Below, in pieces: positions 15,145 through 23,891 of a stretch of DNA of 64,000 nucleotides; within the stretch, counting starts at the first letter, position 1; each line of letters begins with the position of its first letter. The notes under the pieces were generated by a model, which was not told the origin of the DNA, made no database searches, and saw only the letters and a program-made list of their open reading frames with translations. Where the stretch lies: positions 1-64,000 of the forward strand of contig JBCDED010000009.1 in NCBI GenBank assembly GCA_039179985.1, in the 5' to 3' direction. The stretch is from JBCCMQ01 sp039179985 (GTDB lineage: Bacteria; Pseudomonadota; Alphaproteobacteria; Rhodobacterales; Rhodobacteraceae). Position numbers and translations under genes: made by a program.

Positions 15145-15786
15145 TCACCGGCCCCATGTACAGGGCACGTTTGCCCCGGGCACGCCTGTGCAATCCACCA
15201 GATCGAAATGGGCATCGATGCGCACCGATAGGCCCGTGGGGCTGTCGAGAAAGGCGATGAAATCCATCCCGTGGTCAAGCCGCAGAACCTCGCCTTCCAC
15301 CTCAAAGCCGACAACGCGGATTTCGTCATAGCCCGGTATGAACTCGGGATAGACCCGGTCGCGGGTAATGCGAAAGTCAAGGACCAGCGGCGCCGTCTGC
15401 CCGCGCAGGGTCAGGGCTCCGTGGAGTTTGCCGGCGGTCGGCGTAAGCATAACCACCCGCTCCGACACGAAGGTGATCTGCGGGTGTTCTTCGACATTCA
15501 GGTAGTCGGAGTGGCGCAGGTGGCTATCGCGGGCCGCATGGTTGCTGTCGACGCTGGCCGCGTCGAGCGTGAAGGTGACCTGCGAGTTTTCGGGGGTCTC
15601 CTCATCGATCAGGAACGTGCCATCGAAGCTGTTGAACCGCCCGACAGTGCGGGACAGACCAAGGTGGTCGATTTCCCAGCCGATATGCGCGTGCCCGAGG
15701 TCCAGCGTCCATTTCCGGGGCGCGGCCTCCGCAACGGCGACGCTCGCGGCAAGAAGGGCTAGTGTCGTTAGTGCTTGTCTGGTCAT
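15145..15786 (-). CDS. YceI-family periplasmic protein
   Basis: A 213-residue protein with a cleavable signal peptide (TRQALTTLALLAASVAVAEA) and the YceI lipocalin-like core: WTLDLGHAHIGWEIDHLG, RFNSFDGTF, and DYLNVEEHPQITF. The family binds polyprenyl-type or amphiphilic ligands in the periplasm. It is divergent from a LysR gene, the likely regulator, and followed by an SDR in the same operon. Confidence 0.9.
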   Translation of the reverse strand: MTRQALTTLALLAASVAVAEAAPRKWTLDLGHAHIGWEIDHLGLSRTVGRFNSFDGTFLIDEETPENSQVTFTLDAASVDSNHAARDSHLRHSDYLNVEEHPQITFVSERVVMLTPTAGKLHGALTLRGQTAPLVLDFRITRDRVYPEFIPGYDEIRVVGFEVEGEVLRLDHGMDFIAFLDSPTGLSVRIDAHFDLVDCTGVPGANVPCTWGR

Positions 15787-15850
15787 GGGTCATCTCCTCT
15801 TTTGGACTATGACCCTCCACCTATTCCTGTTCTTTTGATCAATAAATGCA

Positions 15851-15884
15851 GTGAAAATCACTATTCTCATGTGTATGTTACATG
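15851..15884. promoter_or_regulatory. Two dyads in the YceI-LysR divergent region (candidate LysR sites)
   Basis: GTGA-AAA-TCAC (15851-15861) and CATGT-N7-ACATG (15868-15884) lie side by side just before the LysR ATG at 15886, in the 99-bp divergent gap. LysR regulators commonly bind interrupted dyads here and repress their own gene. The symmetry is seen directly; the role is inferred. Confidence 0.45.
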
Positions 15885-15885
15885 A

Positions 15886-16785
15886 ATGGACACGGATCAA
15901 CTCAAGCTCCTGAGAGAGGTGCGGAAACGCGGCAGCTTCGCGGGGGCGGCGCGGGAGACGGGCCTTGACCCCTCTTCGGTCTCCCGCGCGGTAGCGGCGG
16001 CTGAAGAAAAACTTGGTTTCCGTGTCTTTCAGCGCAGCACGCGCAGACTGTCCCCGACCGAAGCGGGCGCGCGGTATCTTGACAGCGTCAGCCCCCTCCT
16101 CGATGAGCTGGACGCGGCGCGGGACGCAGCACGTCTGGGCGACGCTCAGCCCTCCGGCCGTCTGCGGCTCACCGCCTCGGTCGCCTTCGGCCATGAATGC
16201 GTGATTCCGCTCCTGCCGGAGTTTCAGAGCCTCTACCCCGATATCCGGCTCGAACTGATGCTGACCGACCAGAACCTCGATTTGGTAGAGACTAGCATCG
16301 ACCTCGCGATCCGCCTTGCTCCAGCGCTTGAGGGCGATCTGGTCGTCACACGCCTGCGCCGGACCCGCTACCGGCTGTGCGCCGCACCGGCCTACGTCAA
16401 GGCCGCCGGGTACCCTGCCGTGCCCGATGATGTCGTCCACCATCGCTGCATCACCTATGCCCTGCCCGATCTCGGGGACGCCTGGCACTTTCGGGACGCG
16501 CAGGGAACCGAACAAACCGTGCCCATTGTTGGAAATCCGTCAATCTCAAGCCCACTCGCCCTGCGGGAGGCTTTAAGGATGGGCATGGGGATCGGGCTCT
16601 TGGCGGATTGGCTTTGCACCCGGGACATCAGGTCGGGCCGTCTTGTGACTGTTCTGCCAAAGCACGAGGTCACGGCGAGCCAGTTCGAGACGGCCGCATA
16701 CCTGATGTACCCCAGCCGCGCGCATCTGCCGGCGCGGGTGCGGGTGACAATCGACTTTCTTAGGCGCACCCTGCGCACGGGCTAA
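15886..16785 (+). CDS. LysR-family transcriptional regulator
   Basis: A 299-residue LTTR. The N-terminal HTH (GSFAGAARETGLDPSSVSRA, EEKLGFRVFQRSTRRLSPTE) is followed by a two-lobed periplasmic-binding-protein-like effector domain starting near GRLRLTASVAFG, in the CrgA-type group with SIDLAIRLAP. It is divergent from yceI-SDR, its most likely target. The effector is unknown. Confidence 0.92.
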   Translation: MDTDQLKLLREVRKRGSFAGAARETGLDPSSVSRAVAAAEEKLGFRVFQRSTRRLSPTEAGARYLDSVSPLLDELDAARDAARLGDAQPSGRLRLTASVAFGHECVIPLLPEFQSLYPDIRLELMLTDQNLDLVETSIDLAIRLAPALEGDLVVTRLRRTRYRLCAAPAYVKAAGYPAVPDDVVHHRCITYALPDLGDAWHFRDAQGTEQTVPIVGNPSISSPLALREALRMGMGIGLLADWLCTRDIRSGRLVTVLPKHEVTASQFETAAYLMYPSRAHLPARVRVTIDFLRRTLRTG

Positions 16786-16792
16786 CTGGGCG

Positions 16793-17692
16793 TCAGTTGG
16801 CGGGAACGGCTGCGTCCTCCCGCGCAGGTGCTTCGGCCCTGGCAATCCCGAGACCGCCCGTTGCCTGCACGGCAAGCGCACCCTGCCGGTTGCCTGCCCT
16901 AAGGCTGCTTTCAAGGTCGTCCCCCCGCAGCCAAGCGGCCAGAAACCCTGCGTTGAAGGCATCACCCGCGCCCGTGGGATCGACAGCATCCACAACGCGC
17001 GCCGCCGAGAAAACCGTCTGTCCGCCGCGCAAGGCCGTCGCCCCGTCGCGCCCCTGCTTGACGACAACGAGCGGCGCAAGCGCGCCGTTGCAGCCAGCCT
17101 CTGCGAGCCAGCGATGTTCCGCGGCGTTTGGCAGAAAGACATCGACCGCCTCGATCAGCGGCGCCAGTTCGACAGGCGACAGCGCCGCATCCCACCCGCA
17201 GTCAAGCGACACGGTCGCACCGATGCCGCGCGCCAGAGCCAGGATTTCAGGACAGTCGGCCAGACTAGCGAGTTCGCCGATATGGATATGCCGGATGCCG
17301 AGCGCCGCGAGCTCTGCTGGATCAAGGACCGGACAGGCGCGGTCGGCACGCTTGGTCAGAAAGGACCTATCGGCCTCGGAGGCTACAACGACGGTGACCT
17401 GGGCACCGGAGCCGGCCTGGCAAAGGCGCGCGTCGAGACCTGCATCCCGAATCTCCGACATCAGGATGCCTTGAAAGGGCGGCGGTGAGACGAAAGCGGA
17501 AAGCTGGACGGGATATCCGAGCAAAGCCAGATGCGCCCCGGTGATGAAGGCCCCGCCACCGGCGCGGATATCCAACGCGTCCGCATAAACCTCATGGCCG
17601 GGCGATGGCGCCTCGGGTAACCCTGTGAAGATGAGGTCCGCATAGAGCCGCCCGACACAGAGGACAGCACCGGTTTCAAAGGATCGAGTCAC
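16793..17692 (-). CDS. PfkB-family carbohydrate/nucleoside kinase
   Basis: A 299-residue ribokinase-like kinase. The N-terminal glycine motif is ALDIRAGGGAFITGAHLALL, and the C-terminal signature DPTGAGDAFNAGF (238-250) contains the catalytic base Asp244. It would phosphorylate the sugar or sugar conjugate brought in by the adjacent ABC transporter. The start overlaps the end of the transporter ATPase gene by four bases, and it is the last gene of that operon. Close relatives act on fructose, ketodeoxygluconate, fructoselysine or nucleosides; the sequence does not decide between them. Confidence 0.88.
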   Translation of the reverse strand: MTRSFETGAVLCVGRLYADLIFTGLPEAPSPGHEVYADALDIRAGGGAFITGAHLALLGYPVQLSAFVSPPPFQGILMSEIRDAGLDARLCQAGSGAQVTVVVASEADRSFLTKRADRACPVLDPAELAALGIRHIHIGELASLADCPEILALARGIGATVSLDCGWDAALSPVELAPLIEAVDVFLPNAAEHRWLAEAGCNGALAPLVVVKQGRDGATALRGGQTVFSAARVVDAVDPTGAGDAFNAGFLAAWLRGDDLESSLRAGNRQGALAVQATGGLGIARAEAPAREDAAVPAN

Positions 17693-18744
17693 CGCAGAGC
17701 TGCCCCGGTTTCCGCGTCAAACAGATGCAGGTTCGCCGGGTCCGCCCCAAGTTCCACCGTTGCCCCGATATCGGGCGGCGTGCGTCCGTCGGCCTTCGCG
17801 ATCACCTCACCGTCCGGCGTGTCCACGTAAATCAGAGTCTCATGGCCAAGCGGTTCGCGGACTGTCACTTGCCCCTGCACAAGTGGCGTTCCCGCCCCCG
17901 GCTGCAGGTCTTCGGGCCGCACGCCAAGAACGATGTCCTTGCCCGTCTGCACACTATCGGGCCAGCCGAAATGTGCGCCCCCGGCAAGCGTTAGGCCCGC
18001 GCCGTCGCCACGCCCCGGAAGCATGTTCATCGAAGGCGCCCCGATGAAGCGCGCAACGAACGTATTGGCGGGTTGGTGATAGACCTCGGACGGCGTGCCC
18101 ACCTGCTGGATATATCCATCCTTCATGATGACGATCCGGTCGGCCATGGTCATCGCCTCGACCTGATCGTGGGTAACAAAGATGATCGTATTGCCGACCC
18201 GCTGGTGCAGCTTTTTGATTTCCAGTCGCATCTGTGTACGCAGCTGCGCGTCGAGGTTCGAGAGCGGTTCATCAAAAAGAAAAACCGCCGGGTCCCGTAC
18301 CATGGCGCGACCTATGGCGACCCTCTGGCGCTGGCCGCCCGACAATTGGTTGGGCTTGCGGTCCAGAAGATCGGTCATGTCGAGAATGCCGGCGACTTCC
18401 TCGATCCGCGCGGCCTTGGCCGACCGGCTCAGGCTGCTGCTTTTCAGGCCAAAGCCGATGTTCCGACGCACGGTCATATGCGGGTAGATGGCGTAGTTCT
18501 GGAACACCATGGCGATGTCCCGGTCCTTGGGTTCAAGGTTGTTGACAACGCGGCCACCGATCAGCACCTCGCCTTCGCTCGCCTCTTCCAGCCCGGCAAT
18601 GATGCGCAGCGTGGTCGACTTCCCGCAGCCCGAAGGCCCGACGAAAACCACGAACTCCCCGTCCGCAACTTCCAGATCGATCCCGTGCAGCACGCGGGTC
18701 TTGTCGAAGGTCTTCACAAGGGATCGCAAGACAAGTTCAGCCAA
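17689..18744 (-). CDS. CUT1 ABC transporter ATP-binding protein (MsmK/UgpC-like)
   Basis: A 351-residue ABC ATPase for carbohydrate-type import. Walker A is GPSGCGKST (36-44), the signature LSGGQ (134-138), Walker B VFLFDEP (154-160) and the H-loop IFVTHDQ. A C-terminal TOBE/OB regulatory domain follows (from about 240). It lies three bases after the lyase gene and overlaps the kinase gene by four bases. It works with the two permeases and binding protein encoded upstream in the same operon. Confidence 0.94.
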   Translation of the reverse strand: MAELVLRSLVKTFDKTRVLHGIDLEVADGEFVVFVGPSGCGKSTTLRIIAGLEEASEGEVLIGGRVVNNLEPKDRDIAMVFQNYAIYPHMTVRRNIGFGLKSSSLSRSAKAARIEEVAGILDMTDLLDRKPNQLSGGQRQRVAIGRAMVRDPAVFLFDEPLSNLDAQLRTQMRLEIKKLHQRVGNTIIFVTHDQVEAMTMADRIVIMKDGYIQQVGTPSEVYHQPANTFVARFIGAPSMNMLPGRGDGAGLTLAGGAHFGWPDSVQTGKDIVLGVRPEDLQPGAGTPLVQGQVTVREPLGHETLIYVDTPDGEVIAKADGRTPPDIGATVELGADPANLHLFDAETGAALR

Positions 18745-18746
18745 GA

Positions 18747-20231
18747 TCAGCGCTCCAAAAGGGCAAGAAAGGCGCGGTCCCGCGCGGCGCGCGCGGCAGT
18801 GGTTCTTTCCGCGCGGGCCACCTCCGCCGCGCGCATCGCCTGCAGTTCGGCCGCATAAACACTGAAAGCATCACGCAGCGACGCCTCAGCCGGTCCCCCG
18901 GTCCGGTCCCGACGCGCAACGAACCGCTCAGCGGATACGGCATCGCGGAACGCCGGTTCATCGAGATCGGTCGATTTGCCGGTAATCCGCTCAAAGGCTT
19001 CGCAGAAAAAGGCGTAGCCTTCGCCCAGGGGCTGCTCTCGCGCGATGACGGCGCGCGCTGTGACCGCAGCGACCTCATGGGCCTGGCGGAAACTCAACGC
19101 CTCGTCACGCACAAGCGTGTCCGCAAGTTCGGTGATCGTGATGCAGGCCGCATCCGTTGTGCGCTGCACGCGGTCCGCGTTGATGGAGCACTGGCCGATG
19201 AGCGCCGCCATCAATTCAAGAACCCGACCACCGCTCTCGAATGCAGTGTAGCCGACCTGCTGCACCTCACCTTCGCTGTCGTTCATGTCGGTGAAGGGCG
19301 TGTTCTGCATCACACCAACCACTGTGTCACAGCGACCCACCGTCGCCGAAGCCAAATGGCGCAGATGCTCGATCGGCACGGGGTTGCGTTTTTGCGGCAT
19401 GATCGAACTGATCTGGACAAGGCTGTTGGGAACATAGAGCTGGCCGATTTCGAAAGCGGTCCAGAAGGCCATGTCCTGCACGACGCGGCCCAGGTGAAGA
19501 AACATCAGCTTCAGCGCCCCGTAGAGCCCCGTGATATAATCGACAGAGGCAATGCAGCCGTAGGAGTTCAGTTGTGGCGCCCCGAACCCCAGCAGAAGCG
19601 CGACGCGGGTCCGGTCGATGGGAAATCCCGACGTGGTGATCGCCGCTGCGCCCATGGGGGACGTTTCAAGCTGGTCCATGGCAGACTGCAGGCGACCGGC
19701 ATCCCGCAAGAGCACCTCCAGCGCGGCCGCAAGGTAGTGGCCGAAGGTCGACGGCTGGGCCGGTTGGCCGTGGGTATAGGCCACGATCAGTGTGGCCCGT
19801 TCGGTACGCGCCTTCGCCAGCATCGCGTCGGCGAGGTCCAGCACCTGCGCCATCAGAACTGCGGTGCGATCCCTGAGCGCGAGCTTGAACATGGTGTGGT
19901 CCATGTCATTGCGCGAGCGGGCCGTATGCAACGCCCCACCCAGATCGCCCAGCCGGTCACGCAACTGAGCCTCGATCCAGAAGAAATAGTCCTCGTGCTC
20001 GCCGGTGTACGCCAGCGTCCCAAGATCCGTCGACCGCCCGATATCCTCAAGCGCTCCGGCAAGGGCCTGCGCATCTTCCCGCGCCAGAATGCCGGTTTCC
20101 GCCAGCATCACCAGATGCGCGCGGTTGATCGCGTCCATATGCGCGGCGTGATGCGCTTTCACGGATTGAAAGAGAGGCTCCAGCACCGTGGCGCGGTAGA
20201 CGGGATCAGGGAACACCGAACGGTCCGTCAT
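18747..20231 (-). CDS. Fumarase/argininosuccinate-lyase superfamily lyase
   Basis: A 494-residue enzyme of the superfamily that eliminates fumarate from N- or O-linked succinyl compounds. The three conserved regions are present: ARSRND (104-109), the Thr-His pair in AYTHGQPAQPST (catalytic His154), and the signature SSIMPQKRNP (275-284) with the mobile-loop Ser. The annotation would usually be ArgH, but it sits in a sugar-import operon with a VOC protein, a PfkB kinase and no arginine genes. A catabolic lyase acting on a succinyl- or malyl-conjugated substrate is more likely. The ATG at 20231 overlaps the VOC stop by four bases. Confidence 0.85.
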   Translation of the reverse strand: MTDRSVFPDPVYRATVLEPLFQSVKAHHAAHMDAINRAHLVMLAETGILAREDAQALAGALEDIGRSTDLGTLAYTGEHEDYFFWIEAQLRDRLGDLGGALHTARSRNDMDHTMFKLALRDRTAVLMAQVLDLADAMLAKARTERATLIVAYTHGQPAQPSTFGHYLAAALEVLLRDAGRLQSAMDQLETSPMGAAAITTSGFPIDRTRVALLLGFGAPQLNSYGCIASVDYITGLYGALKLMFLHLGRVVQDMAFWTAFEIGQLYVPNSLVQISSIMPQKRNPVPIEHLRHLASATVGRCDTVVGVMQNTPFTDMNDSEGEVQQVGYTAFESGGRVLELMAALIGQCSINADRVQRTTDAACITITELADTLVRDEALSFRQAHEVAAVTARAVIAREQPLGEGYAFFCEAFERITGKSTDLDEPAFRDAVSAERFVARRDRTGGPAEASLRDAFSVYAAELQAMRAAEVARAERTTAARAARDRAFLALLER

Positions 20232-20674
20232 ACCGAAACCTCCGCGAAGCCCGCAAACCACTCCCGGACCTTTTGATGATCGTAAGTCGTCAGTTCCAGG
20301 TGGTTCCCGTCCGGATCGGCGAAGTAGTAGGACCAGGCAAGCCCATGGTCGTCGGCGTTCTCGCGGGCCAGGTATCCACCCTTCCGGTTGCTCAGCTTCA
20401 GGGCTGGCAGCTTTTCACCAAATTCGATGAAGAGCGACCCAGGCACCCGGAAGGCCGTGGTATGATCCCCGTCCGAGGGCGGGCGGCCCTCGAAGAGGGT
20501 CACGCAGTACTGGCCGCGCGGCGTCGCCATGTACTTTCCGCCGGCAAGGCGCTTTGAGCTTGGCAGCACGGTCAGACCCAAAATGTGCCCGTACCAGGCG
20601 GCGGCGGCCTCTGGATCGGCCACATAAAGGTGGACGTGGTCCAGGGCCGATATGGGGACACCTTTGACGCTCAT
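20228..20674 (-). CDS. VOC-superfamily (glyoxalase/dioxygenase fold) protein
   Basis: A 148-residue single-domain VOC protein: ALDHVHLYVADPEAAAAWY at the start, YYFADPDGNHLELTTYDH near the end. The pattern His (first strand) and Glu (HLELT) is the usual metal set. Its start overlaps the permease stop (ATGA) and its stop overlaps the lyase start, so it is translationally coupled in the transporter-lyase operon. The reaction could be isomerisation, glyoxalase-like or ring cleavage; no assignment is made. Confidence 0.85.
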   Translation of the reverse strand: MSVKGVPISALDHVHLYVADPEAAAAWYGHILGLTVLPSSKRLAGGKYMATPRGQYCVTLFEGRPPSDGDHTTAFRVPGSLFIEFGEKLPALKLSNRKGGYLARENADDHGLAWSYYFADPDGNHLELTTYDHQKVREWFAGFAEVSV

Positions 20675-21549
20675 CCCTTCAGCCCCGCCATCACCACGCC
20701 GCGGATAATAAAGCGCTGGAAGATCAGGAAAACGATCAGCGTCGGGATTGTCGGAATCGCGGCGCCGGTCATGATCAGTTCCCACTGTACGTCAGCCTCG
20801 TCGCCGAAGGTCGAAAGCCCGACGGGCAGTGTGTACATCTCTACCGAATTCGTCACGATCAGCGGCCAGATGAAGGCCGTCCAGTTTCCGAGGAAGACAA
20901 AGATCGCCAGCGCCGCCAGTGCCGGTTTCACCAGCGGCATCGCCACGCTCCACCAGATTTGCAATTCGTTCAGTCCGTCGATCCTTGCGGCCTCGATGAA
21001 ATCATCGGGCACGGTCTCGAAAAACTGCTTCATCAGGAAGGTGCCGAAGGCGGTCATCAGTCCCGGGAACATGATGCCCCAGTAGGTGTCGAGCCAGCCG
21101 AACTGCTGGCTCATCAAATACCAGGGGATAACCAGCATCTCGGTCGGGATCATTAGCGTCGACAGGATCGCGATGAAGACGATATAGCGCCCGGGAAAGC
21201 GGAACTTGCAGAGCGTATAGCCCACCAGACTGTCGAAGAGCACGTTCGAGATTGTGGTGATGACCGCAATGATGATCGAGTTGATGAACCAGCCGTAAAA
21301 CCGACCGTCTTCCAGAACATATGTGTAGTTCTCAAGGTGCGGTTCTTCGGGGATCAAGTTGACGTTGTAGACCTCAAACGGCCATTTCAGCGAGGTCGAG
21401 ATCATATATGCGATCGGCATCACCATCAGGACGCCGCCGACAAACAACAAAAACCACCTCAGGATCTGACCCATGTTAGCAGGACGCCGGGCCGCCTTGC
21501 TGTCGAGCAGCGTTTCCGAGCTTGCGCGGATTTCCTCGGCCACAGCCAT
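20671..21549 (-). CDS. CUT1 ABC transporter permease (MalG/UgpE-like)
   Basis: A 292-residue inner-membrane subunit with six hydrophobic segments. The EAA loop is visible as EAARIDGLNELQIWWSVAMP. It shares one base (TGATG) with the upstream permease and four with the VOC gene, so production is coupled. It forms the channel with the neighbouring MalF-type permease. Confidence 0.93.
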   Translation of the reverse strand: MAVAEEIRASSETLLDSKAARRPANMGQILRWFLLFVGGVLMVMPIAYMISTSLKWPFEVYNVNLIPEEPHLENYTYVLEDGRFYGWFINSIIIAVITTISNVLFDSLVGYTLCKFRFPGRYIVFIAILSTLMIPTEMLVIPWYLMSQQFGWLDTYWGIMFPGLMTAFGTFLMKQFFETVPDDFIEAARIDGLNELQIWWSVAMPLVKPALAALAIFVFLGNWTAFIWPLIVTNSVEMYTLPVGLSTFGDEADVQWELIMTGAAIPTIPTLIVFLIFQRFIIRGVVMAGLKG

Positions 21550-22442
21550 CAGCGGTCCCTCAGAATGCGCAGTTGGACCAGCGAGACGATCAGCAAGATG
21601 AGGAACAGCACAACCGTTTGCGCGGCCGCATAACCCATGTCAAAGCCCGTAAAGGCGGTTTCATAGATCATCAGGACCAGTGGTTTGGTGCTGTTGAGCG
21701 GACCGCCGGGGTCATTCGTCGTCATGTTGAAGACGTGGTCGAAGATCCGCAGGAACCCGATCGACGAAAAGACAACGATAAAAACGATGGTGGGCTTCAG
21801 AAGGGGGATCGTTATTTCCCAAAGCACCGTCCAGGTCGATACACCGTCGATGCGCGCAGCCTCGTAGTAGCTGCGCGGAATGGCTCTGAGCCCGGCCATG
21901 AAAATGATGATCTGAAAGCCAAGCCCTGCCCAGACCGCCGGCGCCAGTACCGAAGGCAGCGCATTGGTGGTCGAGCGCAAAAACTCGATCTGAGGAATCC
22001 CGACCGAGGCCAGGAAGTTGTTGAACAGCCCAATGGGCACGGGCTGGTAAAACCACCGCCAGACCCAGGCCATCGCCACTGCGCTGGTCATGAAGGGCAG
22101 GAAATAAAGCATCCTCAAAAACCCGTGCATGAAGCGGGTCTTGTCGAGGTGGTAGGCAATCACGAAAGAGATGACGAGGCTTATCGGCGTGCCGAGCAAC
22201 AGGTAGACGAAGGTATTCCTGAAGACCTTCCAGAACACCGGATCGCTCCAGAGCTTGGCGTAGTTCTCAAAACCCGCCCAGGTCCGGTCACCCAGAAGGT
22301 TCCAGTTCTGAAACGAAATCACCATAGCGTTGCCGGTGGGATAAAACCGGATCACAACGTAGAACAGAATTGGGATCGCCAGAAAGCCCCAGGCCCAGAC
22401 GATTTGCTTCTGCTTGATGGAGAGATTGCGGTAGAGCTGCAC
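21549..22442 (-). CDS. CUT1 ABC transporter permease (MalF/UgpA-like)
   Basis: A 297-residue inner-membrane subunit with six predicted membrane segments. The EAA loop reads EAARIDGVSTWTVLWEITIP. It is encoded 57 bp after the binding-protein gene. A GC-rich inverted repeat (CGGCCCC/GGGGCCG, 22442-22468) in that gap could lower permease expression relative to the binding protein. Confidence 0.93.
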   Translation of the reverse strand: MQLYRNLSIKQKQIVWAWGFLAIPILFYVVIRFYPTGNAMVISFQNWNLLGDRTWAGFENYAKLWSDPVFWKVFRNTFVYLLLGTPISLVISFVIAYHLDKTRFMHGFLRMLYFLPFMTSAVAMAWVWRWFYQPVPIGLFNNFLASVGIPQIEFLRSTTNALPSVLAPAVWAGLGFQIIIFMAGLRAIPRSYYEAARIDGVSTWTVLWEITIPLLKPTIVFIVVFSSIGFLRIFDHVFNMTTNDPGGPLNSTKPLVLMIYETAFTGFDMGYAAAQTVVLFLILLIVSLVQLRILRDR

Positions 22443-22499
22443 GGCCCCGGCCCGTCGGTTTGGGGCCGCCCCGCGGGTGCGCGGAACGGCCAGACGTGA

Positions 22500-23765
22500 T
22501 CAGTTGGTTGCGTAGTATTCGTCGAGCAGCTTCTGCTCGGCTTCCGCCGCAACGCCAAGGCTATCAGAGACGGACTGCCCTTCGATGTCGATCCGCTGAA
22601 CCATATCCATCAGGATCTGGCGCTGGCCGGACTCGTTGGCGAATTTGGTGGTGTTGGCGTACTCAAGGCCGCGGATGAAGGGGCCGAACACCTCGTTGGT
22701 GGCGTTCGCCTCGGTCAGGCCGACCGAGGGTTTGGCAGGCAACTCGCCCACAACGTCGAGCCAGATCTGCATGGCTTCGTCAGAGGTGATGTACTCCATA
22801 AACTTGAGCGCGGCGTCGTACTTCTCGCCCTCGGCTTTCGTCGTAATCGCGTTCACCCAGTAGGAGGAATAGTTGGACCGCGTGCCATCAGCAGTCGCAG
22901 GGAGCTCGGTGACGCCCCATTCCAAGCCACGCGTGTTGTTGAGCGAGCCAATGCGGAACGAGCCATCAATGTGCATCCCGGCGCGGCCCGCTTTGAAGGC
23001 CGCCTGCGGCTCGTCCATAAACCCGTAAGCCGTGACACCGTGATCGCTGACCAGTCCTGTGTAAAATTCCAGCGCCTTCTGTCCGGCTTCTGAATTGTAG
23101 TTCACGGTTTTGTAGTCATCGAGATAGGGCTCGCCGCCCATCTGCCGGATCAGAACTTCGCGGAACCAATGGTGATCTTGTGCGTTCATGCCCGCGGTAA
23201 TGCCCACCTGCGTAAGGTTGCCCGCACTGTCGGTCTTGGTCAGCTTCTTTGCGACCTCGACAAGCTCGTCGAGCGTCTCAGGCGGGGCGTCGATTCCCGC
23301 TTCCTCGAAGAGACGCTCGTTGTAGAAGAGCGCGAGGGACCGAACCGCTGTTGGGAGCGCCCAGTAGTTGTCGCCCTCGCGCATTGCACCAACCATTGGG
23401 AAGAACTCTTCGGAGATCTGGTCGGCGGGAAAAGTCTCGGCGGGGAGAGGCTGGATCAACTCCGCCGCCTTGTAATCGTTGAGCCAGCCATAGAACAGCT
23501 GCACCACATCGGGCCCTTCCCCGGCCGGAATCGCCGCGGCAACTTTGGTGCGGTAGTCAGCATAGGGGAAGTGGGTCATCTTTACAGTGATGTCCGGGTT
23601 GGCTTCCTGGAAGTTCTCGATCAACTGTTCCATCGCTTCGACGCGCGCATCGAAGAAATACTGCCAGTATTCAATCTCGACCGCCTGTGCGGCCGTGGAC
23701 ATCAGCGCTGCTGCGCTGGTGGCCGCTGCAAAGGCAACAGCCTGAACCTTGCGAAATCCCATCAT
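22500..23765 (-). CDS. CUT1 ABC transporter substrate-binding protein
   Basis: A 421-residue periplasmic binding protein of family 1, with a signal peptide (FRKVQAVAFAAATSAAALMS, cleavage near AQA-VEIEYWQ). The mature start EYWQYFFDARVEAMEQLI and the later YYSSYWVNAITTKA-type region are typical of carbohydrate binders. The start was set at the ATG at 23765 after GGGAGACCCG; a second ATG follows immediately. First gene of the operon, divergent from the ROK regulator. The ligand is unknown. Confidence 0.92.
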   Translation of the reverse strand: MMGFRKVQAVAFAAATSAAALMSTAAQAVEIEYWQYFFDARVEAMEQLIENFQEANPDITVKMTHFPYADYRTKVAAAIPAGEGPDVVQLFYGWLNDYKAAELIQPLPAETFPADQISEEFFPMVGAMREGDNYWALPTAVRSLALFYNERLFEEAGIDAPPETLDELVEVAKKLTKTDSAGNLTQVGITAGMNAQDHHWFREVLIRQMGGEPYLDDYKTVNYNSEAGQKALEFYTGLVSDHGVTAYGFMDEPQAAFKAGRAGMHIDGSFRIGSLNNTRGLEWGVTELPATADGTRSNYSSYWVNAITTKAEGEKYDAALKFMEYITSDEAMQIWLDVVGELPAKPSVGLTEANATNEVFGPFIRGLEYANTTKFANESGQRQILMDMVQRIDIEGQSVSDSLGVAAEAEQKLLDEYYATN

Positions 23766-23842
23766 CGGGTCTCCCTGTTCTGAATGACGGCATTGGTGCC
23801 GTGCGTTGCTTGGCAAGCTCACTTGGGGCTCTGACTGTAGGG

Positions 23843-23882
23843 TTAACTCAAGAAGGTTGAGCTATCAAGTTCGTTGAGTTAA
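23843..23882. promoter_or_regulatory. Inverted repeat TTAACTCAA...TTGAGTTAA between binding-protein and ROK genes (candidate ROK operator)
   Basis: A perfect 9-bp inverted repeat, arms 23843-23851 and 23874-23882, spacer 22 bp. A third related half-site, TTGAGCT at 23857-23863, pairs with the first arm across five bases. It lies in the 126-bp divergent region, ending nine bases before the ROK ATG. This arrangement suits a dimeric ROK repressor controlling both directions; the binding is inferred. Confidence 0.55.
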
Positions 23883-23891
23883 TCGAAGCCC

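Noticed and set aside
18747..20231. Arginine biosynthesis argH
   Set aside because: The superfamily signature is present, but the gene is coupled to a VOC gene and CUT1 transporter, with no arginine genes nearby.
19077..20276. A roughly 400-codon plus-strand frame opposite the lyase gene
   Set aside because: Antisense to a gene with all superfamily signatures; composition is Arg/His-rich as expected of a shadow frame.
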